In this document: piece by piece, positions 44,948-53,603 of the stretch
Layout of the letters: each line of letters starts with the position of its first letter
Position numbering within the stretch: the first letter of the stretch is position 1
NCBI RefSeq assembly: GCF_009834875.1
Contig: NZ_WVHT01000006.1
Location: 62,001-126,000 of the forward strand
Direction: 5' to 3'
Source: Hufsiella arboris
GTDB taxonomy: Bacteria > Bacteroidota > Bacteroidia > Sphingobacteriales > Sphingobacteriaceae
Length of the DNA stretch: 64,000 bases
Made by a program: the position numbers and the translations under genes
Notes under the pieces: model-generated
The model's database searches: none
What the model was told of the DNA's origin: nothing
What the model saw: the letters and a program-made list of their open reading frames with translations, nothing else

Positions 44948-45619
44948 TTATTGTTTTAGTAATTGATACTGGAGTAATAGCTGGTCGGCCAGGTGGGTGT
45001 CCTGATTGATAAATCCCTGGAAAGGATCGGCTGATTTGATTACGCCGTTCAGCTTCGCAAAATACATGGTTTTGTAAATGCTGTAAGAAAGCGCCCGCAT
45101 AACCTGCAAGTCAAGGATTACCTTGCGCAATAAAAAATCGCGCTTTTCATAATCCATCAATACGTTGTCGCCCTCCTTTAAAATAAAGGATGATACTTCG
45201 GATACCAGGTTGATGCCCCGCGTTTTCATTTGCTCGGCATTCTGCTGGGCGAATAATAAGAGTAAAGGATCGGCTTTGGCGAGGTTTGTGATCTGGCTAC
45301 ATTGCGTCGTGATATCGCCGATAATTTCCGCGACCTGCTTAACGGCCAGCCCGTCTTTGAGTGTGCCGTCAACAGTAGCGAGAGACTGGTGGATCATATC
45401 CTGTACCAGTACAACTGAACTTACGTTAAGATTAATATTGTCCAAGTCCTGCTTAATCTTATTCAAAGAATTTTGGTGCGTGTTTTCTGCGGCTTCCCTC
45501 GTCAAGCCGTTTTCGTTAACGATGGCAAAATGCTGAGCATCGAAAATGATAGTTTGGGCATAGGTCTTCAGGCCGCCTGTTACGAACAGGAATAGGCCGA
45601 TCAATAATTGTTTTTTCAT
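44948..45619 (-). CDS. VirB5/TraI-like exported protein, paralog 3 of 3
   Basis: 223 residues with signal peptide (MKKQLLIGLFLFVTGGLKTYAQ). The helical mature part shares with the two upstream genes the core ADPLLLLFAQQNAEQ, the helix VILDLQVMRALSYSIYKTM and the terminal GFINQDTHLADQLL. Probably a periplasmic minor-pilus or adhesion factor of the mating channel; that role is inferred from position. Confidence 0.72.
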   Translation of the reverse strand: MKKQLLIGLFLFVTGGLKTYAQTIIFDAQHFAIVNENGLTREAAENTHQNSLNKIKQDLDNINLNVSSVVLVQDMIHQSLATVDGTLKDGLAVKQVAEIIGDITTQCSQITNLAKADPLLLLFAQQNAEQMKTRGINLVSEVSSFILKEGDNVLMDYEKRDFLLRKVILDLQVMRALSYSIYKTMYFAKLNGVIKSADPFQGFINQDTHLADQLLLQYQLLKQ

Positions 45620-45625
45620 GGTTTT

Positions 45626-46282
45626 TCATTTAAGGGCCTTGGCGTTCCGCATAATGTCATCTACCAAACTTTTGTCCTGGTTGATGAAACTGCCAAACGG
45701 GTTGCCCGATTTGGAATGGAGTTGATTGTTAAAATTGATGATAGAGTTTAGCAGGCCGCGCGATGCGCCATCGATGCGGCGCAATTCGCTAATCACGTAA
45801 CTGAAAAGCATCTTGCGGTCACTGGCCTTCATTTGGTTTACGTCGCCAATACTTAAAATCAGTCCGGCGCAATATTCAGTTAATAAGGTTGCCTGGTCGG
45901 CGAGGTCGGCCTCGGAGTTCACAGCCAGCAGGATCAAAATGGGATTGCCCTCGCATTGCGCTATAATTAGTTTTTGCTGGCTGACAATTTCGTTGACCAA
46001 CGGAGCGGCTTCCAGCCCGATCTCACCTGCATCAATCACCAAGCCGAGCGTATGAAGGCGGCTTTGGATATTGCGGTAGGTCGTTTTCAGGGTGGTCATT
46101 TGTGATTTGTTCACATCCTCGTTGGCTGTTACCGTTGCCTGATTCGTTCGCGCGGTTGTTTGACGGTCGTGTTCAGACTGGCTTTCGGTAACCAGCTGGT
46201 CAATCAGTTCCACGTTGGTTTGTGCATAACCCATTTTTACCAGCAGCATTAGGCCGAGGCTTAAATAAATCAGCTTTTTCAT
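45626..46282 (-). CDS. VirB5/TraI-like exported protein, paralog 2 of 3
   Basis: 218 residues, signal peptide MKKLIYLSLGLMLLVKMGYAQ. Shared core GNPILILLAVNSEADLAD, helix VISELRRIDGASRGLLNSI and terminal GSFINQDKSLVDDI. It diverges more from paralogs 1 and 3 than they do from each other in the middle region. 4-bp overlap with paralog 1 and 6-bp gap to paralog 3. Confidence 0.72.
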   Translation of the reverse strand: MKKLIYLSLGLMLLVKMGYAQTNVELIDQLVTESQSEHDRQTTARTNQATVTANEDVNKSQMTTLKTTYRNIQSRLHTLGLVIDAGEIGLEAAPLVNEIVSQQKLIIAQCEGNPILILLAVNSEADLADQATLLTEYCAGLILSIGDVNQMKASDRKMLFSYVISELRRIDGASRGLLNSIINFNNQLHSKSGNPFGSFINQDKSLVDDIMRNAKALK

Positions 46283-46947
46283 GGCTTCAGGGTTTTGGAG
46301 TTTTGGATGATGTTATCGCCGATCTGCCGGTCTATATTGATAAACCCGGAGTATGGATTCAGCGATTTCAGGATACCGCGCATTTTGGCATAATACATCG
46401 TCCGGTACATCCCATAAGCAACGCCCCTGATAATTGATAATTCATTGACTATGTGGTTTAGGAGCTTGGCTCTTTCACCGCTATCCATTAAATTGCTCTG
46501 CCCGCCTTGTAATATGAAGGTGCTTACCTCGGCTGAAAGTGCGGTCGCCCTGGTCTTAAATTCCGTAGCCCCTTGTTGGGCAAACAGCAATAACACCGGA
46601 TCACTTTGGGCAAGGGTGGCCGCTTTATTGACGTCGGTTACAATGTCGCTGCTGATCTCGGCAATATCCTTAATGGCCAAAAGGTTCGACATGATGGAGG
46701 ACACCTGACTTAATCCTTTGTAAATATCCTTTTGCAAGGAATTAACAGCGGTTAACTGGCCGGTTACGGCAAGCTGGCCGGTTTGGATGAGCGTTAATTT
46801 ATTGTTAGTAGAATTCAACTGCCCGTTGATGATGCCCGAATGCACCGCCATTGCCGCCGCTGTTGTTGGATCGACGTAGACTGCCTGGGCTGAAACTTTC
46901 GCGGCGCTTATTGCCGCAAGGATGATTACGAAAAATAAAGATTTCAT
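46279..46947 (-). CDS. VirB5/TraI-like exported protein, paralog 1 of 3
   Basis: 222 residues, signal peptide MKSLFFVIILAAISAAKVSAQ. Core SDPVLLLFAQQGATEF, helix IVNELSIIRGVAYGMYRTM and terminal SGFINIDRQIGDNI. First of the tandem triplet, 17 bp downstream of traG. Most similar to paralog 3. Confidence 0.72.
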   Translation of the reverse strand: MKSLFFVIILAAISAAKVSAQAVYVDPTTAAAMAVHSGIINGQLNSTNNKLTLIQTGQLAVTGQLTAVNSLQKDIYKGLSQVSSIMSNLLAIKDIAEISSDIVTDVNKAATLAQSDPVLLLFAQQGATEFKTRATALSAEVSTFILQGGQSNLMDSGERAKLLNHIVNELSIIRGVAYGMYRTMYYAKMRGILKSLNPYSGFINIDRQIGDNIIQNSKTLKP

Positions 46948-46964
46948 AGTTTTGAGTTTAATGG

Positions 46965-49424
46965 TTAAGCCGCATTTTGAGATAGCGGCCCGTGCTTATT
47001 CACTTGTTTCACAAAAGCTTCCAGCTTCAGACCTGATGTTTGCAGGTCATTTACAAAGGCGGTTAATGCTGCGGGATAATCATGGAAAATGGCTACGTAT
47101 TTTTCTACCGCACTTTTCTCCGGCTTTTCGGTTGTATAGGTCAAATACTGGAAGATGGATACCTCTACACCATAAACCTCGCCTGTATTTCCCCTGCGGA
47201 TATAAACCTCTTTGAATTTTCCCCGGCCGTCCTTGTTATCCAGCTGGTTGATGGTAAAGATTTTCTTTTGTTCTGTTTCAGACATGGATAACAGTTTGGC
47301 GATCTCCTGGTAGTTGTCCTTAAACCGGGATTGGTCAAGCAACATGATGGTATCCGAATTACTCAGTATACTATCCTTTACTACCGCGTTCCCTAAAATG
47401 TCACCGAGTTCCTGGGTAACCACTATTGCTTCGCCCCAAAACTTACGAACGGTCTTGTACAAGTACAATAGATAACCTGCCATCAATGGCGACGCAATGG
47501 CTTTCCATGCTTCCTCTACGATCAGGCACTTGCGGTGATCAGAACGGTATCGCATTTTCTGGATGAACACATCCATAATAATGAGCGTGACAATGGGGAA
47601 TAAAATGCGGTTTTCTTTTATGGAATCTATTTCAAAGACAATAAACCGCTCGGTAAACAGGGACTGGTCTGCCGCTTCATTAAGTATGCTTTGGAATTCG
47701 CCACCTTTGGAAAATTTTTTGAGTACATAACGAAACTCGTCCACATCAAACGGAATGCGTTCTTCCTGCTTGATCTGAGGTATTTTGGTTAGGGCAAAAT
47801 CATAAAAGGTATTAAAACAAAACGGGTAATCTGCTTCTCCAAAACCATAGCTGTAATAAGCACTGATCACATTGGAAATCACATCCCTTTCTACTGAGGA
47901 AATACTACCCTCGGCACCTTTCCATAACAGGCTGATAAGGGTAACCAAAAAGTCCTTTTTCTCGATATTGTATTCCGCTTCCGTGATCTGGAAGGGATTC
48001 ATCGTAATGGGCTTCTTGTCGGTATAGGTGATGTACTTGCCGTTGTAATAACTGCACAGGCCTGAATAAGAATGCCCGGTGTCCACGATCACCACGTCCA
48101 TGTTATACAGTAGGTATTGCTCGGTCAGGGAATTGATAAAGTACGATTTACCCGAACCGCTCGGACCTAAACAAAAGCGGTTTCTTGCGCTTATCCTGTT
48201 TTGTCGCATCGGCAGATCTGATGGGTCAATGGCTACTGGAATGCCCTGCCGGTCAGTGAACCTTACCAAAAAATCGGACGGGTCATCGGTCAGCAGGGCT
48301 TCCTTGAAAAAAAAGCAAAGGGCTGCATCAGAGGTGGTCAGGAACCAGTCGTATTTCTGTAATTCGACTGCATTACCCGGTAAAACAGACCGGTAAAGTT
48401 CCATTTGGTTGTAGGCGTTTTTGGAGGGGATAATTCCTTGCTGAAACAGGGCGGCCTCAATATAATTTGCTGCCCGGCTTATCCGGTCATCCTGGGCGCA
48501 GACCATAATATTAAAATGGGCATTCACCAGTAGCTGGTTATCCCTGGCTACATCGGCCAATAACTGATCGATGTCTTCGACGCATAGATTATTAGCTGGG
48601 TCGGGTACACCGGCGTGTCGTTTGCGTTTCAATTCCAGTTTATTCAGCGTTACCCTTTGATGCGGAATCTCCAGAACCTGATTAAAGATGATGCAGTCAT
48701 AGCTGGGCACCGTGTGCAGGAAACTAAAATTATCTACCGGAAGCGTACTTTTGGTTTGGCCTTCCTGCTTTTCAGTATAGGTAGCGACTTGCTCCGGCAG
48801 TTCTATTAGGTCGGTATCGATCAGGCTGATACTTCGAATTGTGCGGCCACCCATTTTGAGTTCCTGGTCAAGTGAAAGCAAATTATCGAGCGTGATCAGG
48901 TCACTGGAAAACGACATACCCAATATCCGTTTGACATATTGCTGAATGTCTTTTTCTTCTAATAGGGTCGGCTGCAGACCTGCGCCAGATAACAGGTCGT
49001 TTGTTTTAAGCACCGACTGTTTGAATTCATTAAGTGCTTTTAGATCGAAAACATAAAAAGCATTTCGCTTAATCTGCCGGGTAATAATGAGGTAAGTATA
49101 AATAGCGGTGTATTCGCGTCCCTCGAAGTGCTCGTGATATTTCTCCTGCAAAAATTCGGCAGCGGGCTTCCCTTTGTATTGTTTCCGGCAAAAAACGTCC
49201 TGCTTTTGGATGATATAACCTTCGCCTAAGATTTTAACGAGATTAAGCAGCAGGCCGTGATAACTGTTATAGCCGTCCGGGTCGGCTGCATATTGCAGTA
49301 CGGGATTTTGAATTTTAAAAATAACTGAGTAATCGCCGCGCAGGCCATATAACAAGCTTAACCCGTTATGTTGGTCTATACCCGCATACGGCAGTTCAAA
49401 GGAGTTTTTCTGATGGGATGCCAT
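46965..49424 (-). CDS. traG: TraG, VirB4-family conjugation ATPase
   Basis: About 819 residues from ATG 49424 (MASHQKNSFELPYAGID); the frame is open further upstream but would run through traF. Walker A is LGPSGSGKSYFIN and Walker B is KCLIVEEAWKAI. It powers pilus assembly and substrate transfer at the inner membrane. The start overlaps traF by 29 bp. Confidence 0.95.
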   Translation of the reverse strand: MASHQKNSFELPYAGIDQHNGLSLLYGLRGDYSVIFKIQNPVLQYAADPDGYNSYHGLLLNLVKILGEGYIIQKQDVFCRKQYKGKPAAEFLQEKYHEHFEGREYTAIYTYLIITRQIKRNAFYVFDLKALNEFKQSVLKTNDLLSGAGLQPTLLEEKDIQQYVKRILGMSFSSDLITLDNLLSLDQELKMGGRTIRSISLIDTDLIELPEQVATYTEKQEGQTKSTLPVDNFSFLHTVPSYDCIIFNQVLEIPHQRVTLNKLELKRKRHAGVPDPANNLCVEDIDQLLADVARDNQLLVNAHFNIMVCAQDDRISRAANYIEAALFQQGIIPSKNAYNQMELYRSVLPGNAVELQKYDWFLTTSDAALCFFFKEALLTDDPSDFLVRFTDRQGIPVAIDPSDLPMRQNRISARNRFCLGPSGSGKSYFINSLTEQYLLYNMDVVIVDTGHSYSGLCSYYNGKYITYTDKKPITMNPFQITEAEYNIEKKDFLVTLISLLWKGAEGSISSVERDVISNVISAYYSYGFGEADYPFCFNTFYDFALTKIPQIKQEERIPFDVDEFRYVLKKFSKGGEFQSILNEAADQSLFTERFIVFEIDSIKENRILFPIVTLIIMDVFIQKMRYRSDHRKCLIVEEAWKAIASPLMAGYLLYLYKTVRKFWGEAIVVTQELGDILGNAVVKDSILSNSDTIMLLDQSRFKDNYQEIAKLLSMSETEQKKIFTINQLDNKDGRGKFKEVYIRRGNTGEVYGVEVSIFQYLTYTTEKPEKSAVEKYVAIFHDYPAALTAFVNDLQTSGLKLEAFVKQVNKHGPLSQNAA

Positions 49425-49701
49425 GGGATTGAAAATTGACGGGGTGAACAAAAACGCCTTTGTGGCGTGACTTGGAGTGGAGGCCCCCTTTCTGTTTTTG
49501 GAAAGTGTAAAAGAGTCCGCCTGCAATGGTGATGATGGTAACGGCACCGCCTAAATACATGCTGGTTAGTGCGCCAGTTAAGCCACCTGAAACCAATCCA
49601 ATAACCAGTGAGCTGATTCCCCAGGCGATGAATTTGCCTTTGAAGCCTCGATAAATAAGGGGCTTTTGAAGCCCCTTATAAATTGCGTACTTGCGCATCA
49701 T
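49396..49701 (-). CDS. traF: TraF (DUF4133), VirB3-like membrane protein
   Basis: 101 residues. ATG at 49701 overlaps the traE stop by 4 bp (ATGA) and is immediately followed by a second ATG. The product has the typical YKGLQKPLIYRGFKGKFIAWG N-terminus, two membrane helices and a basic tail. VirB3-like partner of the VirB4 ATPase, with which it is coupled. Confidence 0.88.
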   Translation of the reverse strand: MMRKYAIYKGLQKPLIYRGFKGKFIAWGISSLVIGLVSGGLTGALTSMYLGGAVTIITIAGGLFYTFQKQKGGLHSKSRHKGVFVHPVNFQSHGIPSEKLL

Positions 49702-50012
49702 ACCCCGAAAAAGGCCTTGATGACTACAGAAACCAACACCAGGAAAAGGCAAGATCCGCCCCAGCCCATGATCTCCTTGTTGATATCCTGATCCCCTGAG
49801 TTCCACTTGATGTAAACCCGGACGCCGCCGATAATACCGACCACGGCACCGATGGCGAGACAAAGTGTCGAAACAGGGTCTACATAACTGGTAAGGGATG
49901 AAGTGGCGGCATTGATGCCTGTTGTACCACCTCCGGTTTGCGCGAATGCGCCTTGTGCTGCAAAAGTTACGGACGCAGCTACTGCTAACAGTTTCTTGTT
50001 TTTTACTGTCAT
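49698..50012 (-). CDS. traE: TraE (DUF4134), VirB2-like pilin candidate, copy 2
   Basis: 104 residues with signal peptide (LLAVAASVTFAAQGAFAQ) and two hydrophobic helices around VSTLCLAIGAVVGIIGGVRVYIKW and MGWGGSCLFLVLVSVVIKAFFG. This layout fits DUF4134/TraE, proposed to be the major pilin-like subunit. A second related gene lies just upstream. Confidence 0.88.
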   Translation of the reverse strand: MTVKNKKLLAVAASVTFAAQGAFAQTGGGTTGINAATSSLTSYVDPVSTLCLAIGAVVGIIGGVRVYIKWNSGDQDINKEIMGWGGSCLFLVLVSVVIKAFFGV

Positions 50013-50055
50013 AAAACTTAAAAAATAAAAGGGTGAATAAAAAAATGATGGATTG

Positions 50056-50385
50056 TTAAATCCCGTAAAGGGCTTTGATGAAGATGCCTGCGAGTATCAA
50101 AAACAGGCAGGAACCGAACCAGCCGATAACCTGGGCATCAATCGGGTGATGGTGCCGATGGCCTCTAATCTGCCAGTTGGTGTAGACCCGCAAACCGCCG
50201 AGGATGCCAGTTAGCGCGCCGATAACCAGCACGAGATCTGAAAGGCTGAAATACACACTATGGAGTTGCTGTGTAGCCTGGTTAAAATCATCGATGCCGG
50301 GCGGGTTTTGGGCGTACGCCTTAAATGTGAAGGCAAAAAAAAAGACAGCGGATGCTGTCTTTAAAATCAATGATTGATTTCTCAT
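50056..50385 (-). CDS. TraE-like (DUF4134) protein, copy 1
   Basis: 109 residues from ATG 50385 (MRNQSLILKTASAV). It shares the layout of the next gene: signal peptide, helix LSDLVLVIGALTGILGGLRVYTNW and helix GWFGSCLFLILAGIFIKALYG. Its inter-helix loop is His-rich (RGHRHHHP), unlike the paralog. A terminator-like hairpin followed by nine T residues lies within its signal-peptide codons. Confidence 0.82.
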   Translation of the reverse strand: MRNQSLILKTASAVFFFAFTFKAYAQNPPGIDDFNQATQQLHSVYFSLSDLVLVIGALTGILGGLRVYTNWQIRGHRHHHPIDAQVIGWFGSCLFLILAGIFIKALYGI

Positions 50386-50386
50386 T

Positions 50387-50734
50387 TCAATATGGTATTG
50401 CCTTGGTGTATTGCAGCAGACCTGCCTGTGCAACTTTGATCAGCTCTTTTAAGCTGACCGCACCTGTTGATTCTAATACAGGTGATGGATAGGCGGGCGC
50501 AGTTTCCTGGGCAAAAGATTCCTGCTGAGGTGCCGTCGCACTGTTTACCGCCTGCTCAGGCTCGTCATCGTAGACAATAATTTCGGGCTGGGAATCCTCG
50601 GAGAAAAAAAGGATATCCTGATCAGCTTCTCTGCCGTGGGTTTTCTGTTTAAGGTATAGGTCGGCCAAAATATTGATGGCGTAATAGCCCAGGTAAATGC
50701 CAATGAGCAATAGTATAAAATGGTTCCAGTTCAT
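50387..50734 (-). CDS. Membrane-anchored hypothetical tra protein, 115 aa
   Basis: One N-terminal helix (FILLLIGIYLGYYAINILADLYL), then an acidic linker and a C-terminal helix (SLKELIKVAQAGLLQYTKA). It occupies the traC/traD position in the operon. Family not firmly known to me. It overlaps its upstream neighbour by 4 bp and ends 1 bp before copy 1 of TraE. Confidence 0.68.
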   Translation of the reverse strand: MNWNHFILLLIGIYLGYYAINILADLYLKQKTHGREADQDILFFSEDSQPEIIVYDDEPEQAVNSATAPQQESFAQETAPAYPSPVLESTGAVSLKELIKVAQAGLLQYTKAIPY

Positions 50735-51120
50735 AATTCAATGGTTTGCAGGGATGCTTTGATGTAATTAATTAATTCGGGACGCTCTTTAAAAAAGCTG
50801 TCGAGGCTGTAGGCGATCAACTTGTTCATGTCGATACTCTTGGTCACTTTAAGTTGCTTGAGCATAAAGACTGTGCGGCCATCCAACCGGATCAATAGTT
50901 TTTCATTTCCGGTTAATTCGTAGGCGGTCAGTTCTGCAAATAAGATTTCCAGCTCTACTGATGGTTTTTCGGGGGGCGGTTTACCAGCTTTCTTCCTGAC
51001 GGGTTTATCCTGATTGTTAGCATTTGGTTGACTTTGTTTCGCCGTTTCGGGTTCTTCGATACCGGGTTGCTGGCGCATTTTTTCCCTCAGTTCGTCGGCT
51101 AATGATCGTATTTTAGTCAT
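50731..51120 (-). CDS. TraB-like (DUF3408-type) protein
   Basis: 129 residues: disordered, Lys/Pro-rich N-terminal half, then a C-terminal ribbon-helix-helix-like segment (VFMLKQLKVTKSIDMNKLIAYSLDSFF). Directly downstream of the ParA gene with a 4-bp overlap, the usual position of DUF3408 in Bacteroidota conjugative transposons. Likely DNA-binding partner of the ATPase. Confidence 0.65.
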   Translation of the reverse strand: MTKIRSLADELREKMRQQPGIEEPETAKQSQPNANNQDKPVRKKAGKPPPEKPSVELEILFAELTAYELTGNEKLLIRLDGRTVFMLKQLKVTKSIDMNKLIAYSLDSFFKERPELINYIKASLQTIEL

Positions 51121-51752
51121 AGGGCCTCCTTTTTAAACAGGTATTGTTCATAGATACAATTGAGCGTAGGCAACACGACCGGATACAGGATCAATGGGGT
51201 TTGAAAAGTGCTGATGCGCTGAAAGTCGATCCGGTCAGGAAGGCTTGGAATGATGGGGCCAAATTGACGTATCACTTTTTCCACCTCGGCCTGGGTTTCA
51301 TATTTAACTGTTTGTTTAATACGGTTAGGAATAAATATCGTTGGAGCGCGGTTATTGATTCGACGCACCACCATGGCAAAAAGGATAGTTGAGTCCACCG
51401 TAAACTCGTCATAGGCAAAAGGACATATGATAAAGTCAGCTGCCGCGATTGCAGGGATCAGGCCGTCGTCATCCATTTTGCCCGGCATGTCTAAAATGGC
51501 TATATCCTTTTTCTTTTTGCTGATAACCTGTAGCAGATCCGGGAATTGTTTCAGGTCGGTTGGCACCACGTCATAAAGTGGTTCGTTCTCCAGTATTTTT
51601 GCTTTTTCTGCTTTGGCCGCGATAGATTGCTGGTAATCCATGTCCAGTATGGTAACCGGGTGCTGATGAACAGTGGTGAGGTAGTTGGCCAGGAGCAGCG
51701 TGAGCGTACTTTTTCCTGCGCCACCTTTTTGGTTGCCTATAAGAATGATCAT
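51117..51752 (-). CDS. traA: TraA, ParA-family ATPase
   Basis: 211 residues, deviant Walker A GNQKGGAGKST at residues 6-16, then DMDYQQS and DMPGKMDDDGL. MinD/ParA-type ATPases in these elements partition or position the element or relaxosome. First gene of the tra operon after the mob pair. Confidence 0.92.
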   Translation of the reverse strand: MIILIGNQKGGAGKSTLTLLLANYLTTVHQHPVTILDMDYQQSIAAKAEKAKILENEPLYDVVPTDLKQFPDLLQVISKKKKDIAILDMPGKMDDDGLIPAIAAADFIICPFAYDEFTVDSTILFAMVVRRINNRAPTIFIPNRIKQTVKYETQAEVEKVIRQFGPIIPSLPDRIDFQRISTFQTPLILYPVVLPTLNCIYEQYLFKKEAL

Positions 51753-51769
51753 AAAATAAGTTTTAAGGG

Positions 51770-52981
51770 TTATCGTGTATTGGTTCTTGCCTTGCGTTTT
51801 CTTTTGCGGTTCCTGCCATTGATCTGCTCGTCATCGATATCATCGGATATATCAATTCGCAATGGCGGGAGGTATATGCCTGGGGCTTGAAATCCTGTAA
51901 ATTCGGTGTGATAATTTTCTATGTCATCAGCATACCAATTCTCCGATTCGTCGCCGTTAATTTGAGGGGATTCAAAATCTTCGGATTCAGGGAATTCGGC
52001 TATCTCCACAGGTTTATTGATGGTGACATGATTGGCTTGTTCAGGTGCCGGTTTGATAAACTCGGCTAATGGCATCAGGTCGCCGCCTTTATACACGGCT
52101 TTTTTTGCATGGTCAATTACTGTATATCCATAAGGTTGTTTACCGTCTTTTGCATGAAAGAAGATTTGAAGGCCAAAATTTCTTTGCAGCATTCCGGCCA
52201 GTTCGGAATTATAGCCGGTCGTTTTTCCTTCGCCGCCTCCTGCCAGTTTACTTGTTTCAGGAAAAAGTTCAGGGTTAAAATCAGGCCGGTATTTTTCAAT
52301 GATGGCTCGCAATTGCTCTAATCGCTTTTTATTTTGCTGGTAATCCGCAATGCGTTCATCAACTTTTTCAACGGGCAGGCTATCCAGTTTTTTACCGAAC
52401 TTGAAGATTTGATAAATACCATCTTTTAGATTTAGGGTATATCCTTTTATTTCAAGCAACATCATGAACTGCGCTCTTGAACTGAAGTTGTACGTTAAAG
52501 CATTGTTCTTATCTTTTTGGGCCTGCAAATTTTCGTCCAGGCCTATAACTTGATTTAATACCTGATAGCCCTTAATTCTTTCGTAACTATCCTTAACCTT
52601 TTTGCCGTCCCTGCCGATGCGGGTGGATACGAGATGTACGTGGTTATTTTGAGTGTCCTTATGAAAAATTATCAAATAAGGGTTGCTGCCATAACCCATT
52701 CCCTCTAACCATTTTTCGGCAATACCAGTTAACTCCGATTTGCTGTGATCCCTGCTTTTCGTTGAAATGGTAACATGCAGCTGTGGGTAAACAATGCGTT
52801 TATTCTTATCGGTTACAGCCTCCAGGTAATTGACATAATCCTCTGCGCGTGGGTTAGAAAGTCCGGATAATGCGCCGAAATTCTTTACCTCCATCAATTC
52901 ACCTTTGTCCAGCAGTATTTTGGCAAAACTGTAGCCGACACCCTTAAACGAAGATGCAGGCCTTAAAAATTTTACTATCAT
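51770..52981 (-). CDS. MobB-type relaxase (MOBP, MobA/VirD2 family)
   Basis: 403 residues. N-terminal relaxase domain with SFKGVGYSFAKILLDKG and the histidine triad QNNHVHLVSTRIG. It nicks oriT and carries the single strand to the recipient. C-terminal ~120 residues are acidic and disordered. 1-bp gap to the accessory mobA gene. Confidence 0.93.
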   Translation of the reverse strand: MIVKFLRPASSFKGVGYSFAKILLDKGELMEVKNFGALSGLSNPRAEDYVNYLEAVTDKNKRIVYPQLHVTISTKSRDHSKSELTGIAEKWLEGMGYGSNPYLIIFHKDTQNNHVHLVSTRIGRDGKKVKDSYERIKGYQVLNQVIGLDENLQAQKDKNNALTYNFSSRAQFMMLLEIKGYTLNLKDGIYQIFKFGKKLDSLPVEKVDERIADYQQNKKRLEQLRAIIEKYRPDFNPELFPETSKLAGGGEGKTTGYNSELAGMLQRNFGLQIFFHAKDGKQPYGYTVIDHAKKAVYKGGDLMPLAEFIKPAPEQANHVTINKPVEIAEFPESEDFESPQINGDESENWYADDIENYHTEFTGFQAPGIYLPPLRIDISDDIDDEQINGRNRKRKRKARTNTR

Positions 52982-52982
52982 A

Positions 52983-53402
52983 TCAGCCCCGGATTAGACG
53001 TATAATTTGCCGGAGCGATTTTTCGGTATCGTTACGGATTCGGGCATATTCCCGGAAAAGCAGGTTAAACTCCTTTACCACCATCTCATCAAGCCGCCCC
53101 CGCTTGTTAAGGATATTTGCATGCCTGGCCAGCTGGTTAATGTTATTTCCCGCCCGGCCTAATTCTGCGCCCATTACATCCAGCCGATTTAAAACTTCGC
53201 GGGCGTTAACCAGTTGTTTATGCTGGCTGCCTAACAGGCGGTGCCGGATCAGGTCGGTATGGTTCATACCGAGTTCCTTTTCCAAAGCAACAAGCTTGTT
53301 GTATTCATCCTCGGTCAGCCTCGCCCGGATAAAGCGTTCCTTTTTTCCCTGCTGTAATTCGGGTCGTCCCGATTTCTTAAAAGGCTTGCGGGGTTGATCC
53401 AT
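52983..53402 (-). CDS. MobA-type mobilization accessory protein
   Basis: 139 residues: basic N-terminus, ribbon-helix-helix segment RFIRARLTEDEYNKLVALEKEL, then a helical domain with GRAGNNINQLARHAN, the MobC/relaxosome-accessory signature. Binds oriT to assist nicking. First gene of the mob-tra run. Confidence 0.9.
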   Translation of the reverse strand: MDQPRKPFKKSGRPELQQGKKERFIRARLTEDEYNKLVALEKELGMNHTDLIRHRLLGSQHKQLVNAREVLNRLDVMGAELGRAGNNINQLARHANILNKRGRLDEMVVKEFNLLFREYARIRNDTEKSLRQIIRLIRG

Positions 53403-53427
53403 CGGCTTATTTTTTTAAAAGGAAAAC

Positions 53428-53508
53428 CAAGTTGCGCAGGTTTTCCCATCCCATGCCGCTTTGCGGCAATGGGCAAGTAAGTTTTTGTGACACAAAAACA
53501 CAACTTGC
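53428..53508. other. Inverted-repeat cluster upstream of mob genes, candidate oriT
   Basis: In the 189-bp gap before mobA are a hairpin at 53450-53473 (CCCAT-GCCGC stem with GCGGC-ATGGG, TTT loop), an imperfect longer repeat at 53473-53508 (GCAAGT...GTTTTTG against CAAAAAC...ACTTGC), and CAAGTTG at 53428-53434 matched by CAACTTG at 53501-53507. Relaxase and accessory genes are adjacent, as for oriT in related elements. No nic consensus was recognised. Confidence 0.55.
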
Positions 53509-53585
53509 CGCTTGTAAAACAAACGGGGGGCTGTATAAAGGGCTATATGTATATGCGGCTATATTCAGGCGCTGGCAAAAAAAAA

Positions 53586-53603
53586 GCCCTGTTAAAACAG
53601 GGC
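53586..53603 (-). terminator. Intrinsic terminator overlapping the stop codon of the 199-aa gene
   Basis: GCCCTGTT at 53586-53593 pairs with AACAGGGC at 53596-53603. On the minus strand it is followed by nine T residues (53577-53585). The TAA stop (53592-53594) lies inside the stem-loop. It insulates the mob-tra run from the gene upstream. Confidence 0.85.
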
